Positions 15,283 through 23,902 of a DNA stretch of 64,000 nt are shown here, piece after piece. Where the stretch lies: the NCBI RefSeq assembly GCF_033126985.1, contig NZ_AP024714.1:372001-436000 (forward strand), given 5' to 3'. The notes below the pieces were generated by a model, which was given only the letters and a program-made list of their open reading frames with translations, did no database searches and had not been told where the DNA came from. Position numbers and translations under genes: made by a program. Numbering within the stretch: position 1 is the stretch's first letter; the number at the start of each line of letters is the position of its first letter. This stretch comes from Methylomarinovum caldicuralii. GTDB lineage: Bacteria > Pseudomonadota > Gammaproteobacteria > Methylococcales > Methylothermaceae.

Positions 15283-17054
15283 TCCTTATCCTCCTGACCG
15301 GGCTGTTGGCGACAGGGACGGCCGCCGCCGTCCCCACCGAGGATAGCATCGACTTCTATGTGGAAAGCTACGGCGCACTCACACCGGAAGACGATCCTCG
15401 AATCGCCATCGCCTATCGGGTGTTCGAGCGGGTACGGGCCGCCGCCGACCAATCCCGCCACCGGCCCCCAAGGCTGGTGGTAATCGGCGGCGACACCAAC
15501 GCCTGGGCCATCGCCCTGCCCAGCGGCCACATCGTTCTGTCCCGCAAGGCGGTAGCCTTGTGCTTCAAACAGGCCGACGAGAATCTGGCCCGCACCCGCC
15601 TCGCCTTCGTTCTCGGCCACGAGCTGGCCCATCTGGCCCACGACGACTACTGGCACGAAGAGGTGGAGCGGTTTCTGGCCGCTTCGCCGGACACCCAACG
15701 CATCGCGCATTTCCTGGATCAGAACTTCGAGGTCCGGGAAAAGGAACTGGCCGCCGACGACAAAGGGTACATCTACGCCGCCATGGCCGGTTATCCCGTC
15801 CACCTTCTGCTGGAGCGGAACGATACCAAGACCGATTTCTTCACTTTTTGGATGCAGCAGACCCAGGCCCGCATCAGCGCCTCCCATCCCTTCCCGGAAG
15901 ACCGGGCCGCCCTGCTGCGGGAGCGCCTGCGCATGCTGCAGGAGAAGGTCGCCTTCTTCGACATGGGAGCGCGCCTTGTCCACTTCGGCCGTTGTAGCGA
16001 CGCCATCTACTTTCTGCGGGAATTTCAACAGGTGTTCCCGGGACCTGCGGTGCTCAACGACCTGGGCGTCTGTGCCCTGCAGCAGGCCCGCCAGGCCATG
16101 CCGCCCCGGCAGGCACACTTCTACTGGCTGCCGTTCCTGCTCGATCTGGACACCCGCATGCCCCGTACCCGGGCCGCGCTCCCCGAAGACGAATACCGGT
16201 TCCTGAAGCACTTCCCGTTGAACGGGACGGTGACCGGCTATCTGCGCGATGCCGCCGACTATCTGGAACGGGCCGCAGAATCCGCCCCCGACTACCTGCC
16301 CGCCCGCATCAATCTGGCCACCGTGCAACTCTACCTTGGCCGCCCCCATCAAGCCCGGGCCGCGCTGGCCGAGGCGTTGAAGCTCGCCCCGGACGACTGG
16401 CAGGCCCAGATGCTGGATGCGCTAGCGCTCTACGAGCAAAGCGATGCTGACATCGATCTGTGGCCTGCAGCGGTCAAACGGCTGGAGACCCGCACCGACA
16501 TGCCACCGGCCTGGCGTTACAACCTGGCCCGGCTGCTGGACATGCGCCCCCGCAACAGCGACGCCGACCAACACTGGAATCAGCTGGCCGCCCTCGCTCC
16601 CCGTCTGCCCCGCCTCATCCGGGAACAGGTCTGCCGCCGCCAGCGGGTCCAGCCTCAACCCCAGTGTCTGACTCCTCCGTCGGCCGGCGGTACCGCCCCC
16701 TTGCCCTGGTCATGGCCGGTCCCGCAGAGCGGCGGCACCTTGGTCACCCCTTCCCTGCGCGCCCGTCTGTTCGCCGGCTGGGAGTCGATTCCCTTCGACT
16801 GGTTCCGGGCCAAGCTTTATGGCTTCATCCACCGGGTACCCCATCACACCGCGGAGGTGATGGAAATGGATCAGTATCTTCAGCTGCAGGTGACCCGTAC
16901 CGGCCTGCCGAGCAGCGAACAAGCGGTCGCCCGTGCCTGTCCCCAACCGCTGCGCCGCCGGCGGATTTTCCAGGGCACCGTGGTCACCTGCGGCAACTGG
17001 GCGGTGTTGCTCCGTGACGGCCGTCCCCGCGAAGCCTGGTGGATCTCCCGGTAA
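15270..17054 (+). CDS. M48-family metalloprotease with TPR repeats
   Basis: A 594-residue exported protein (signal peptide 1-20). The zinc motif HELAH at residues 117-121 and a downstream [10 protein letters not shown] (third ligand Glu) give an M48 protease in about residues 25-220. TPR-like helices occupy about 320-400 ([20 protein letters not shown]). The C-terminal domain is strand-rich. It could act on the anti-sigma factor or on envelope proteins; that is inferred from the 13-bp overlap with the anti-sigma gene only. Confidence 0.85.
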   Translation: MARLILILLTGLLATGTAAAVPTEDSIDFYVESYGALTPEDDPRIAIAYRVFERVRAAADQSRHRPPRLVVIGGDTNAWAIALPSGHIVLSRKAVALCFKQADENLARTRLAFVLGHELAHLAHDDYWHEEVERFLAASPDTQRIAHFLDQNFEVREKELAADDKGYIYAAMAGYPVHLLLERNDTKTDFFTFWMQQTQARISASHPFPEDRAALLRERLRMLQEKVAFFDMGARLVHFGRCSDAIYFLREFQQVFPGPAVLNDLGVCALQQARQAMPPRQAHFYWLPFLLDLDTRMPRTRAALPEDEYRFLKHFPLNGTVTGYLRDAADYLERAAESAPDYLPARINLATVQLYLGRPHQARAALAEALKLAPDDWQAQMLDALALYEQSDADIDLWPAAVKRLETRTDMPPAWRYNLARLLDMRPRNSDADQHWNQLAALAPRLPRLIREQVCRRQRVQPQPQCLTPPSAGGTAPLPWSWPVPQSGGTLVTPSLRARLFAGWESIPFDWFRAKLYGFIHRVPHHTAEVMEMDQYLQLQVTRTGLPSSEQAVARACPQPLRRRRIFQGTVVTCGNWAVLLRDGRPREAWWISR

Positions 17055-17098
17055 TCCTCTATCATCGGGAACCGGCAATCGTAACAGGGAGATCCGTC

Positions 17099-17308
17099 AT
17101 GTCCGAACACGTCTACAAGGTCATCGAAATCGTCGGTTCCTCCACGGAGAGCACCGATGCCGCCATCCGCAACGCCATCGAGCGCGCCGGCAAAACCCTC
17201 AAGCACCTGAACTGGTTTCAGGTGGTGGAAACCCGGGGGCACATCGAGGACGGCAAGGTGGCCCACTTCCAGGTGGTGCTCAAGATCGGCTTCCGTCTCG
17301 AGGACTGA
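17099..17308 (+). CDS. Dodecin family flavin-binding protein
   Basis: A 69-residue protein; the ATG at 17099 has AGGGAG upstream. The sequence [20 protein letters not shown] ... [19 protein letters not shown] matches the dodecin fold, including the Trp that stacks on flavin and the Gln in WFQV. Dodecins form dodecamers that store or buffer flavins. The last 29 bp overlap the thioesterase gene on the opposite strand. Confidence 0.95.
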   Translation: MSEHVYKVIEIVGSSTESTDAAIRNAIERAGKTLKHLNWFQVVETRGHIEDGKVAHFQVVLKIGFRLED

Positions 17309-17726
17309 TGCGCTCGCGCCAGCGCGCGATACGCTCCAGCAGCACCGGCGGCGAGCCGAAACACATCTCGCCGCTGTCAAGTTCCACCGCCACCTGGACG
17401 GTGGTGCCTTTGGCCAGGCGGCGGCCTTCGGTGTCGTGGATCTCGTAGGCCAGCTTCAGGCGGTATTCGTATTCGAGCATTCTCGCCTTCACCCGCAGGG
17501 TCTGGCCGAAGCGGGCCGGGGCCAGATAGCGGACCTGCAGATCCACCACCGGCCACACGTAGCCGGTGGCCTTCATGGTGAGGTAGTCGTAATCGATAGT
17601 TTCGAGCAAGGCGCAGCGGGCGATTTCGAAGTATTTGAGGTAATGGCCGTGCCAGACGATGCCGAGCATGTCGGCATCGAAGAAGGGCACCTCTAGGGTC
17701 ACCTCGGTCTCGGGCAGCCCGCTCAT
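17280..17726 (-). CDS. Acyl-ACP/CoA thioesterase, hot-dog fold (ApeK-like)
   Basis: A 148-residue protein of the YbgC/4HBT type: [20 protein letters not shown] carries the Asp and HGxY active-site pattern. It is the last gene of a minus-strand operon of APE type, overlapping the acyltransferase by ATGA. It probably releases the polyene acyl chain from the carrier protein. The convergent 3' overlap with the dodecin gene means little room for a terminator. Confidence 0.88.
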   Translation of the reverse strand: MSGLPETEVTLEVPFFDADMLGIVWHGHYLKYFEIARCALLETIDYDYLTMKATGYVWPVVDLQVRYLAPARFGQTLRVKARMLEYEYRLKLAYEIHDTEGRRLAKGTTVQVAVELDSGEMCFGSPPVLLERIARWRERISPRDGSRS

Positions 17727-18649
17727 GGCGCCTCCCAGAAGGGGTAGAAGTTGAACCATTGCAGCGGCGCCTGCAAACAGTGGCGCTGCAGGCGCTCGAC
17801 GAAGGGGCGGGCGTAGGCGCGGATCGACGCCAAACGCTCCGCCCTTTCCTGCGGCAGCTGGACCTGTTCGTGCAGCGGGTCGAAGTGGATGTGATAGCCG
17901 TCGCCGCGGCGATAGCAAAACAGGGTGAACACCGGGCACTGGAGCAGGTGGGCCAGCAGCCAGGGGCCCTGGGGAAACGGGGCCGGGGCGCCTAGAAACG
18001 GCAGCTGCACCACCCGCTGGGGGCTGCTCACCGGAACTCGGTCCCCCACCAGCACCACGAACTCGCCCTGGCGCACTTTGTCCTGCAGCAGGATTGCCGT
18101 GGCCGGGTCGATCTCGGTCACCTGAATCAAGGTCATGTGGTGGGAGCGGTCCACGCTGCCGAGCAGGCGGTTGAACTTCTCCGCGTGCTTGGTGTGCACC
18201 AGGATGTTGAGGCGCAGGCGCCGGCGGAAGTCGGCCAGCGCCCGGCAAACCTCCAGGTTGCCGAGATGGGCGGTGACGATCAGGCCGCCCTGGCCCTGAT
18301 CGAGCAGCCGCAGGAATAGCTCGCGGTTGTGGAAGGCCACCGCGGCGGTATCGAAGCGTCCCAGCCAGACCACGATCTTGTCCAGCAGGCATTCGGCGAA
18401 GCTGAGGAAATGACGGTAGCTGTGCCACAGACCGCCGTCCAGCCCCAGTTGCGGCGCGAAGCGGTGCAGCCGGCGCAGGTAATCGCGCGAGGCCGCCCGC
18501 GCCCGGCGGTTGACCACGAAGTAGTAGCCCACCACCGGATACAGAAACAGCCGGAAGAAGGGCCGGCCCAGCAGCAGATACACCCCCAGCAGGAAGCGCA
18601 TCCCCCAGAGGACGCCGCGTTCCTCCATCGCCGCCCAGTGCCCGCTCAC
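17723..18649 (-). CDS. Lipid A lauroyl-type (LpxL/HtrB family) acyltransferase
   Basis: A 308-residue protein, starting at a GTG (18649) that overlaps the previous stop as GTGA; an ATG at 18628 is an alternative. An N-terminal membrane segment is followed by the HLGNLE stretch (GLIVTAHLGNLEVCRALADF) typical of LpxL-like acyltransferases, and GDRVPV further on. In APE clusters such enzymes attach the polyene to a lipid or glycan acceptor in the inner membrane. Confidence 0.85.
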   Translation of the reverse strand: MSGHWAAMEERGVLWGMRFLLGVYLLLGRPFFRLFLYPVVGYYFVVNRRARAASRDYLRRLHRFAPQLGLDGGLWHSYRHFLSFAECLLDKIVVWLGRFDTAAVAFHNRELFLRLLDQGQGGLIVTAHLGNLEVCRALADFRRRLRLNILVHTKHAEKFNRLLGSVDRSHHMTLIQVTEIDPATAILLQDKVRQGEFVVLVGDRVPVSSPQRVVQLPFLGAPAPFPQGPWLLAHLLQCPVFTLFCYRRGDGYHIHFDPLHEQVQLPQERAERLASIRAYARPFVERLQRHCLQAPLQWFNFYPFWEAP

Positions 18650-19353
18650 CGCCACCCTCCCAGACGCTGCAGGAACAGGCGCGCGTGCATCCGGCTGATG
18701 CGCCAGTTGTCTTCCCAGGCGCGGAAGTGGGACACGCCATCGGCCCGGTAGCGCACCCGGGTGGGCAGCCACACCATCGGCACCCCGGCCCAGTGCAGCC
18801 GCACCAGGATTTCGATGTCGAAATCCATGCGATCGCCACGGACTTTCTCCAGCAGCGGTTCCAGCACCGCCAGCGGATAGACGCGGAAGCCGCACATGGC
18901 GTCGGGAATCGCCAGGGAAGCGGTGTTGATCCACACCCACACGTGGGTGAGCCAGCGGCCATAATAACGGCTGCGGGGCATGGAGGCGTCGAAACGGGGC
19001 CGGCCGCAGACCGCCGCCTCGGGCCGGGACCGGGCCACCTCCAGGAAGGCCGGCACGTCGGCCAGCTCGTGCTGGCCGTCGGCGTCGATCTGCAGCGCGT
19101 GACTGAAACCGGCCGCCCGCGCCGCCCGCAGGCCGGTCTTCACCGCCGCCCCCTTGCCGCGGTTGCGGGCATGGCGCAGCACCGTCACCCCGCCCTCATC
19201 GCCCAGGCTGTCGATGACGCGGCGGTGGGCGGGATCGCTGCCGTCGTCCACCAGAAAGCAGGGCAGGCCGTGGGACCGCAATGCGGCAACGATGGTCCCG
19301 AGACGGTCGCTGTGGTTGTACACGGGGATCACCGCGCAGGGTTCGAACGCCAT
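18646..19353 (-). CDS. Family 2 glycosyltransferase
   Basis: A 235-residue GT-A fold protein: PVYNHSDRLG at the N-terminus, VDDGSDP, and DADGQHELADVPAF carrying the metal-binding DxD. The start is the ATG at 19353; a GTG at 19359 overlaps the upstream stop. Such enzymes occur in APE clusters beside the acyltransferase and presumably build the lipid-linked head group for the polyene. Confidence 0.88.
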   Translation of the reverse strand: MAFEPCAVIPVYNHSDRLGTIVAALRSHGLPCFLVDDGSDPAHRRVIDSLGDEGGVTVLRHARNRGKGAAVKTGLRAARAAGFSHALQIDADGQHELADVPAFLEVARSRPEAAVCGRPRFDASMPRSRYYGRWLTHVWVWINTASLAIPDAMCGFRVYPLAVLEPLLEKVRGDRMDFDIEILVRLHWAGVPMVWLPTRVRYRADGVSHFRAWEDNWRISRMHARLFLQRLGGWR

Positions 19354-19355
19354 CG

Positions 19356-19706
19356 TCACTCCCAGTACAGCCGCCCGGAACTGCACTCCCCTTCCCCAGT
19401 GCGGTAACGGAAGGCCAGCCGCTTGCGTTCGGGATCGTAATCGAGGCGCAATTCCAGCGTCATCTCCGGCACCACCAGGCGCTTGAACTTGATGTTCTCC
19501 ATCCGCCGGAAACACAGCGGCAGGGCGAATTCCTCCAGAAACAGCGCTGCGGCCCAGTGGATCTGCACCACCCCGGCAAGAAGGGGAAAACCGGGAAAAT
19601 GGCCCTGGAAACAGGCCAGATCCGCCGGCAGATACAGGCGGTAGTCCACCCGCCAGTCTTCCCGCCGGCGGGCCAGAATCTGCGGCAGCGGGCGGGGATC
19701 AGGCAT
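19356..19706 (-). CDS. Hot-dog dehydratase-like protein (ApeI-like)
   Basis: A 116-residue FabA/FabZ-like fold: LACFQGHFPGFPLLAGVVQI holds the HFPGxPxxPG-type active-site loop with the catalytic His. It is one of two dehydratases in the cluster. In characterised APE systems two such proteins (ApeI and ApeP) act on the growing chain. It overlaps the membrane protein gene by 8 bp. Confidence 0.88.
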   Translation of the reverse strand: MPDPRPLPQILARRREDWRVDYRLYLPADLACFQGHFPGFPLLAGVVQIHWAAALFLEEFALPLCFRRMENIKFKRLVVPEMTLELRLDYDPERKRLAFRYRTGEGECSSGRLYWE

Positions 19707-20259
19707 GGCCGTTGCGCCGCATCGTCCAGCGCCGCACCCCGTATTCCACCGCCATCAGGGCGCCGCTGAGCAGATAAGCGAGCAGACCGTTGTAAAACGT
19801 CCACAGGCGCAGGTCCCCGTACCAGACGGTGAAGGCGGCGATAGCGCCGTTGACGGCGAAGAACAGGCACCAGACCCAGGTGACGGTGCGGGTGTAACGC
19901 ACCCCTTCGGGAGGCAGATCAGGGTCCAGCAGGCGCGCCAGCCGCTCCACCACCGGCGGCGGAAACCACCACAGCGACGCCAGAAACCAGACCAGAAACA
20001 CCCCGTTGACCAGCACCGGATAAAGCAGCAGCGATCCCTCCCGCCCCCACAGCAGCAGGCCTGCCACAGCCAGGGTCAGGGCCCAAAACGGCCAGCCCCC
20101 TCTCAGCCACCAGGCCCGCAGCCCCATCAGCCCCAGCAACGCCAGCAGCAGCCAGCGGGGATCAATGCGGCCGAGGGACAACCACACCAGGAGCGGATAC
20201 AGCAGGGTGAGAGCGACGAGGACGGCCAACCACCATCCGCGCCCCGGACGGCGGCTCAT
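19699..20259 (-). CDS. Polytopic membrane protein of APE cluster (COG4648-like)
   Basis: A 186-residue, Trp/Leu-rich protein with about six membrane helices. It carries the segment RLARLLDPDLPPEGVRYTRT followed by WVWCLFFAVNGAIAAF, as seen in the conserved membrane protein of APE loci. A paralogue lies at 49609 in the other half of the cluster. The function is unknown; it may organise the synthase or transport at the inner membrane. Confidence 0.8.
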   Translation of the reverse strand: MSRRPGRGWWLAVLVALTLLYPLLVWLSLGRIDPRWLLLALLGLMGLRAWWLRGGWPFWALTLAVAGLLLWGREGSLLLYPVLVNGVFLVWFLASLWWFPPPVVERLARLLDPDLPPEGVRYTRTVTWVWCLFFAVNGAIAAFTVWYGDLRLWTFYNGLLAYLLSGALMAVEYGVRRWTMRRNGHA

Positions 20260-20513
20260 GGGCGGCTGAGGCGCTGCACCACATCGACGACGTCGCCAAC
20301 GGTCCGGATCTGACGAAAGTCATCCGGCGGGATGCGCTTGCCGATGAGATCGTGCAGACGGACCACCAGATCGACCGCATCGATGCTGTCGATGTCCAGT
20401 TCCTGGAAGGTGGTCTCGGGGGTGACCTGTGCCGGGTCGATCTCGAACAGTTCCTCGAGCAGGCGGCACAGCGTGGCGTAAACGGCATCCCGGTCTGTCA
20501 TCGTGTCCTTCAT
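20256..20513 (-). CDS. Acyl carrier protein (ApeE/F-like)
   Basis: An 85-residue ACP. The start at 20513 has GGGAGA 8 nt upstream; an alternative is the ATG at 20501. The phosphopantetheine site is DSIDAVD within FQELDIDSIDAVDLVVRLHD. It overlaps the membrane protein gene by ATGA. A 101-bp gap separates it from the PlsC-like gene, the largest in this operon, so an internal promoter may lie there. Confidence 0.92.
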   Translation of the reverse strand: MKDTMTDRDAVYATLCRLLEELFEIDPAQVTPETTFQELDIDSIDAVDLVVRLHDLIGKRIPPDDFRQIRTVGDVVDVVQRLSRP

Positions 20514-20614
20514 CAAAGGGTGTCTCCCCGGTTGAACGGGAGCTGCGATTTCCCTGATTGTAGCGCAAGGAGAGAAAGCGACCAAGGATGCAAGCGCCGG
20601 GTGTCACCTTCGCT

Positions 20615-21397
20615 TCAACGCCTCCCGGCAGGCGCTCTCGAAGCATCTCGCTCATGCCAATCCGAATACAGCCGTTCCAGATGGCGGGTCAAACGCCTGG
20701 CGGCCACAGACAAGGGCAGCCCCGCGTCCATGACCTTTCCAGGATCGATTTCCGCCCCCACGGTCACCGTCACCGCAGGTCGATACTCGGGCACCTGATG
20801 CCAGGACTGCCCCTTGCCCAGCAACAGGGGCCGGTAACGCAGGTACACCGGCACGATGGGCGCACCGGTCTCCAGGGCAATGCGGGCAGCGCTGCGCTGG
20901 AACCGCCACGCCGCTTCCGGCGGGGTGCGGGTTCCCTGGGGGAACAGGATCAGGTTGGCGCCTTGCCGCAGCGCGGCCAGCGCCGCCGGCAGCAAGGTCT
21001 GCGAATCGTCCGCGAGGATGTGGCCGCAGCAGCGGATCGGCCGGCCCACCAGCGGCACCCGCGCCAGCGACGGCTTGACCACGCATACGGCGTCCTCCAC
21101 GAAAGCGAACAGCAGCACGATGTCGAGAAACGAGGGGTGGTTGGCGACGATCACCCGCCCCCGGCCCCGCAGGCGCTGCGCACCTTCCAGGTGGAAGTCC
21201 CAAACCCCGGTCCGGCGCATCCATTCAACGAAAAAGCGAAACGCCCGCCGGCTCAGACGGCGGGCGTAGGCCGGACGGGCGGCGGGGGGATGACGCCAGG
21301 CGGTGGCCGGATAGATCAGCCACCACACCAGCAGCGCGCCCAGCCCGTAGACCAGATAGCTGAGCACGGTGGCGGCAAAGCGCAAGCCCCGTTCCAT
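20615..21397 (-). CDS. PlsC-type 1-acyl-glycerol-3-phosphate acyltransferase-like protein
   Basis: A 260-residue protein with an N-terminal membrane segment. It has the PlsC motifs NHPSFLD (H-x4-D) and FPQGTRT, then PVYLRYRPLL. It starts 1 nt after the ketosynthase stop. In APE clusters a PlsC-like enzyme is usual and probably forms the lipid acceptor or transfers the product. The C-terminal 15 residues are Arg/Ala-rich. Confidence 0.9.
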   Translation of the reverse strand: MERGLRFAATVLSYLVYGLGALLVWWLIYPATAWRHPPAARPAYARRLSRRAFRFFVEWMRRTGVWDFHLEGAQRLRGRGRVIVANHPSFLDIVLLFAFVEDAVCVVKPSLARVPLVGRPIRCCGHILADDSQTLLPAALAALRQGANLILFPQGTRTPPEAAWRFQRSAARIALETGAPIVPVYLRYRPLLLGKGQSWHQVPEYRPAVTVTVGAEIDPGKVMDAGLPLSVAARRLTRHLERLYSDWHERDASRAPAGRR

Positions 21398-21398
21398 C

Positions 21399-22625
21399 TC
21401 AGGGGTGGCGGCGCAGGATCAGGGCGGTGTTGATGCCGCCGAAGGCGAAATTGTGGCTCGCCACCACCTCGCAGTCGAGCCTCCGGCCGTCGCCAGTGAG
21501 ATAGTCCAGCGGCGCGCAGGCAGGATCGGGATGCTCCAGGTTGAGATTGGGATGGAACCAGCCCTCGCGCATCATTTCGATCGCCGCCAAGGCTTCCAGC
21601 GCCCCGCAGGCCCCCAGGGTGTGGCCGGTGTAGCTCTTGAGGGTGCTGACCGGCGTGCGCTCGCCATAGACGTCCCAGGTGGCCCAGCTCTCGGCTTCGT
21701 CTCCCTGGCGGGTGCCGGTGCCGTGGGCGCTGACGTAACCCACCGCTTGCGGCGGCAGGCCGGCGTCCTCCAGCGCCAGCTCCATCGCCCGGCGCATGGT
21801 GGGGCGCGACGGCTGGGTGACGTGGGCGCCGTCGGCATTGGTGCCGAAGCCGGCGATTTCGGCGTGGATGCGGGCGCCGCGCGCCAGGGCGTGGTCACGG
21901 TCCTCCAGAATCAGGGTGCAGGCTCCCTCGCCCAGCACCAGGCCGTCGCGGTCGCGGTCGAAGGGGCGGGGGGTCGCCTGTGGCGCCTCGTTGCGGGTGC
22001 TGGCGGCGTACAGGGTGTCGAACACCGCCACTTCCGTGGGGCACAGTTCCTCGGCGCCACCGGCGATCATCACCGTCTGGCGCCCGGTTCGGATCGCCTC
22101 ATAGGCGAAACCGATGGCCTGGCTGCCGGAAGTGCAGGCGCTCACCGCCGGGATGATGCGGCCGCGCACCTGGAAGAACAGGGCAACGTTGACCGCGGTG
22201 GTGTGTCCCATCATCTTGAGATAGGTGCCGGCGTTGAGACCGCCGAGGCGGTGGTGGAGCAGCATGGCGCCGAAATCGGCGATGGCGTCGGTGGAGCCCA
22301 CCGAGGATCCGTAGGCCACGCCGGTTTCCCCGGAAGCGACGATGGGGTCGTCCAGCAGGCCGGCATCGGCCAGCGCCAGCTCGCTGGCGCGCACCGCCAG
22401 CAGCGACACCCGCCCCATGCTGCGGGTGCGCTTGCGGGTATAGTGGTCCGGCAATTGGAAATCGGTCACCGGTGCCGCCAGCAAGCAATGCAACCCTTCG
22501 TAGGCCGCCCAGTCGTCGCGCCGGGCCACGGCGTTGCGCCGCTGCCGCAGCCGCTCCCGCACCGTGGCCCAATCCGACCCCAGGGGGGAGATGGCCGCCA
22601 TGCCGGTGACCACCACCCGTCTCAT
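21399..22625 (-). CDS. Beta-ketoacyl-ACP synthase II-type (ApeR-like)
   Basis: A 408-residue FabF-type condensing enzyme with the complete Cys-His-His triad: SACTSGSQAIG (Cys), SAHGTGTRQGD (His) and KSYTGHTLGACG (Lys and His). It overlaps the ketoreductase by ATGA. It is separate from the fused KS-CLF at 44466, so it probably is the homodimeric KS of the pathway, needed for early elongation or starter loading. Confidence 0.92.
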   Translation of the reverse strand: MRRVVVTGMAAISPLGSDWATVRERLRQRRNAVARRDDWAAYEGLHCLLAAPVTDFQLPDHYTRKRTRSMGRVSLLAVRASELALADAGLLDDPIVASGETGVAYGSSVGSTDAIADFGAMLLHHRLGGLNAGTYLKMMGHTTAVNVALFFQVRGRIIPAVSACTSGSQAIGFAYEAIRTGRQTVMIAGGAEELCPTEVAVFDTLYAASTRNEAPQATPRPFDRDRDGLVLGEGACTLILEDRDHALARGARIHAEIAGFGTNADGAHVTQPSRPTMRRAMELALEDAGLPPQAVGYVSAHGTGTRQGDEAESWATWDVYGERTPVSTLKSYTGHTLGACGALEALAAIEMMREGWFHPNLNLEHPDPACAPLDYLTGDGRRLDCEVVASHNFAFGGINTALILRRHP

Positions 22626-23356
22626 CCGCTCAACCCTCCGTCGACGGCGATGACCTGGCGGGTAACGTAGGCCGCCTCCGGCGACAGCAGGAACGCCACC
22701 AGCGCCGCCACCTCCCCCGGTTTGCCGAGACGGCGCTGGGGAATGTGGGCCTTGATCTCCTCCAGGAGCAAGTCGGCGACCATGTCGGTCTCGATCAGGC
22801 CGGGGGCGACACAGTTGACGGTGATGCGGCGCTTGGCCAGTTCCAGGGCCAGCGCCTTGGTGGCGCCGATGATGCCGGCCTTGGCGGCGCTGTAGTTGAC
22901 CTGGCCGCGGTTCCCCAGGAGGCCGGCCACCGAGGCGAGGGTGACGATCCGCCCCGGCCGGCGGCGCTGGATCATGGGCAGCACCAGCGGACGGAGCACG
23001 TTGTAGAAACCGTCCAGATTGGTGTGCACCACCCGGTCCCATTCCTCCCCGGTCATGGCGGGAAACACCGCATCGGCGGTCAGGCCGGCGTTGCAGACCA
23101 CGCCATAATAGGCCCCGTGAGCGGCGACATCGGCCTCCAGAGCCGCCGCGGCGGCGGCCCGGTCGGCCACGTCGAAGGCCAGGCAGCGCACGGTGACGCC
23201 GTGGTTCCGGCGCAACGCCTCCGCCAGCGCTTCGAGCAGTTCCCGATTGCGGCGGCAGGTCAGGACCAGGTCGTACCCTTCGCGCGCCAGGCGCTCGGCG
23301 ATGGCGCGGCCGATGCCGCGGCTGGCACCGGTGACCAGGACGGTTTCAGACTTCAT
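22622..23356 (-). CDS. 3-oxoacyl-ACP reductase, FabG-type (ApeQ-like)
   Basis: A 244-residue SDR protein: cofactor motif TGASRGIG, the CNAGLT strand, active-site Ser in TLASVAG, Tyr and Lys in NYSAAKAG, and VAPGLIETDM. It reduces the beta-keto group of the carrier-bound intermediate with NADPH. Overlaps on both sides place it in one translational unit with the KS and the dehydratase. Confidence 0.95.
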   Translation of the reverse strand: MKSETVLVTGASRGIGRAIAERLAREGYDLVLTCRRNRELLEALAEALRRNHGVTVRCLAFDVADRAAAAAALEADVAAHGAYYGVVCNAGLTADAVFPAMTGEEWDRVVHTNLDGFYNVLRPLVLPMIQRRRPGRIVTLASVAGLLGNRGQVNYSAAKAGIIGATKALALELAKRRITVNCVAPGLIETDMVADLLLEEIKAHIPQRRLGKPGEVAALVAFLLSPEAAYVTRQVIAVDGGLSG

Positions 23357-23813
23357 CAGCTCGCTCCAGATAGGCTTTCAGATCCTGCGGCAGCAGCACG
23401 TTCAGACGGGCATCGGCCAGCGGCCGGCCGGCTTCGATGGCGCAGTCGAACACGCACATGTCGTTGGCGGCCCGGAACACCCGCCGCGCCCGCACGCAAA
23501 GCTTCTGCCCCACCGGGAAATGATCCACCGCTGCCTCGAAACGTCGCGTTCCCAGCAACAGGCCGGCCCGGATCGGCTCCCCCCGGTGAAGGCAATGATA
23601 GCCGGACCAGACGGCCACGGTCTGGGCCATGTACTCCAGCCCCACCCAGGCCGGGACACGGCCCGGCTCCAGCAGAAACAGCGGATCATCGCGCACGGTC
23701 AGGGCGGTACGGGCAGTCTCGTCGGTGATCTCCACCACCTCGTCCACCAAGCGCATGACGCCGCGCTGGGGCAACAACTCGGTGATGGGGAAACGTCGGG
23801 GCGGGTAGTTCAC
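23346..23813 (-). CDS. 3-hydroxyacyl-ACP dehydratase-like protein (ApeP-like)
   Basis: A 155-residue hot-dog protein, first gene of the minus-strand operon. The start is a GTG at 23813 (VNYPPRRFPITELLPQRGVM); the longer frame to 23867 starts with TTG and adds non-homologous-looking residues. VGLEYMAQTVAVWSGYH matches the ApeP/FabZ-like second half. It would dehydrate alongside the protein at 19356. The operon promoter must lie in the 89 bp before the divergent AMP ligase. Confidence 0.85.
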   Translation of the reverse strand: MNYPPRRFPITELLPQRGVMRLVDEVVEITDETARTALTVRDDPLFLLEPGRVPAWVGLEYMAQTVAVWSGYHCLHRGEPIRAGLLLGTRRFEAAVDHFPVGQKLCVRARRVFRAANDMCVFDCAIEAGRPLADARLNVLLPQDLKAYLERADEV

Positions 23814-23902
23814 GGCATCTCGATGCGGTTGACGGCAGATTTTTTCATGCCCGCCGGGGAAATGCAACGCGGTCGGGGCTGTGGCACAATGCCACCTACA
23901 TC

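Noticed and set aside
22745-23728. Long plus-strand ORF antisense to the FabG- and ApeP-like genes
   Set aside because: GC-rich shadow frame with no recognisable motif; the minus strand has clear enzyme motifs throughout.
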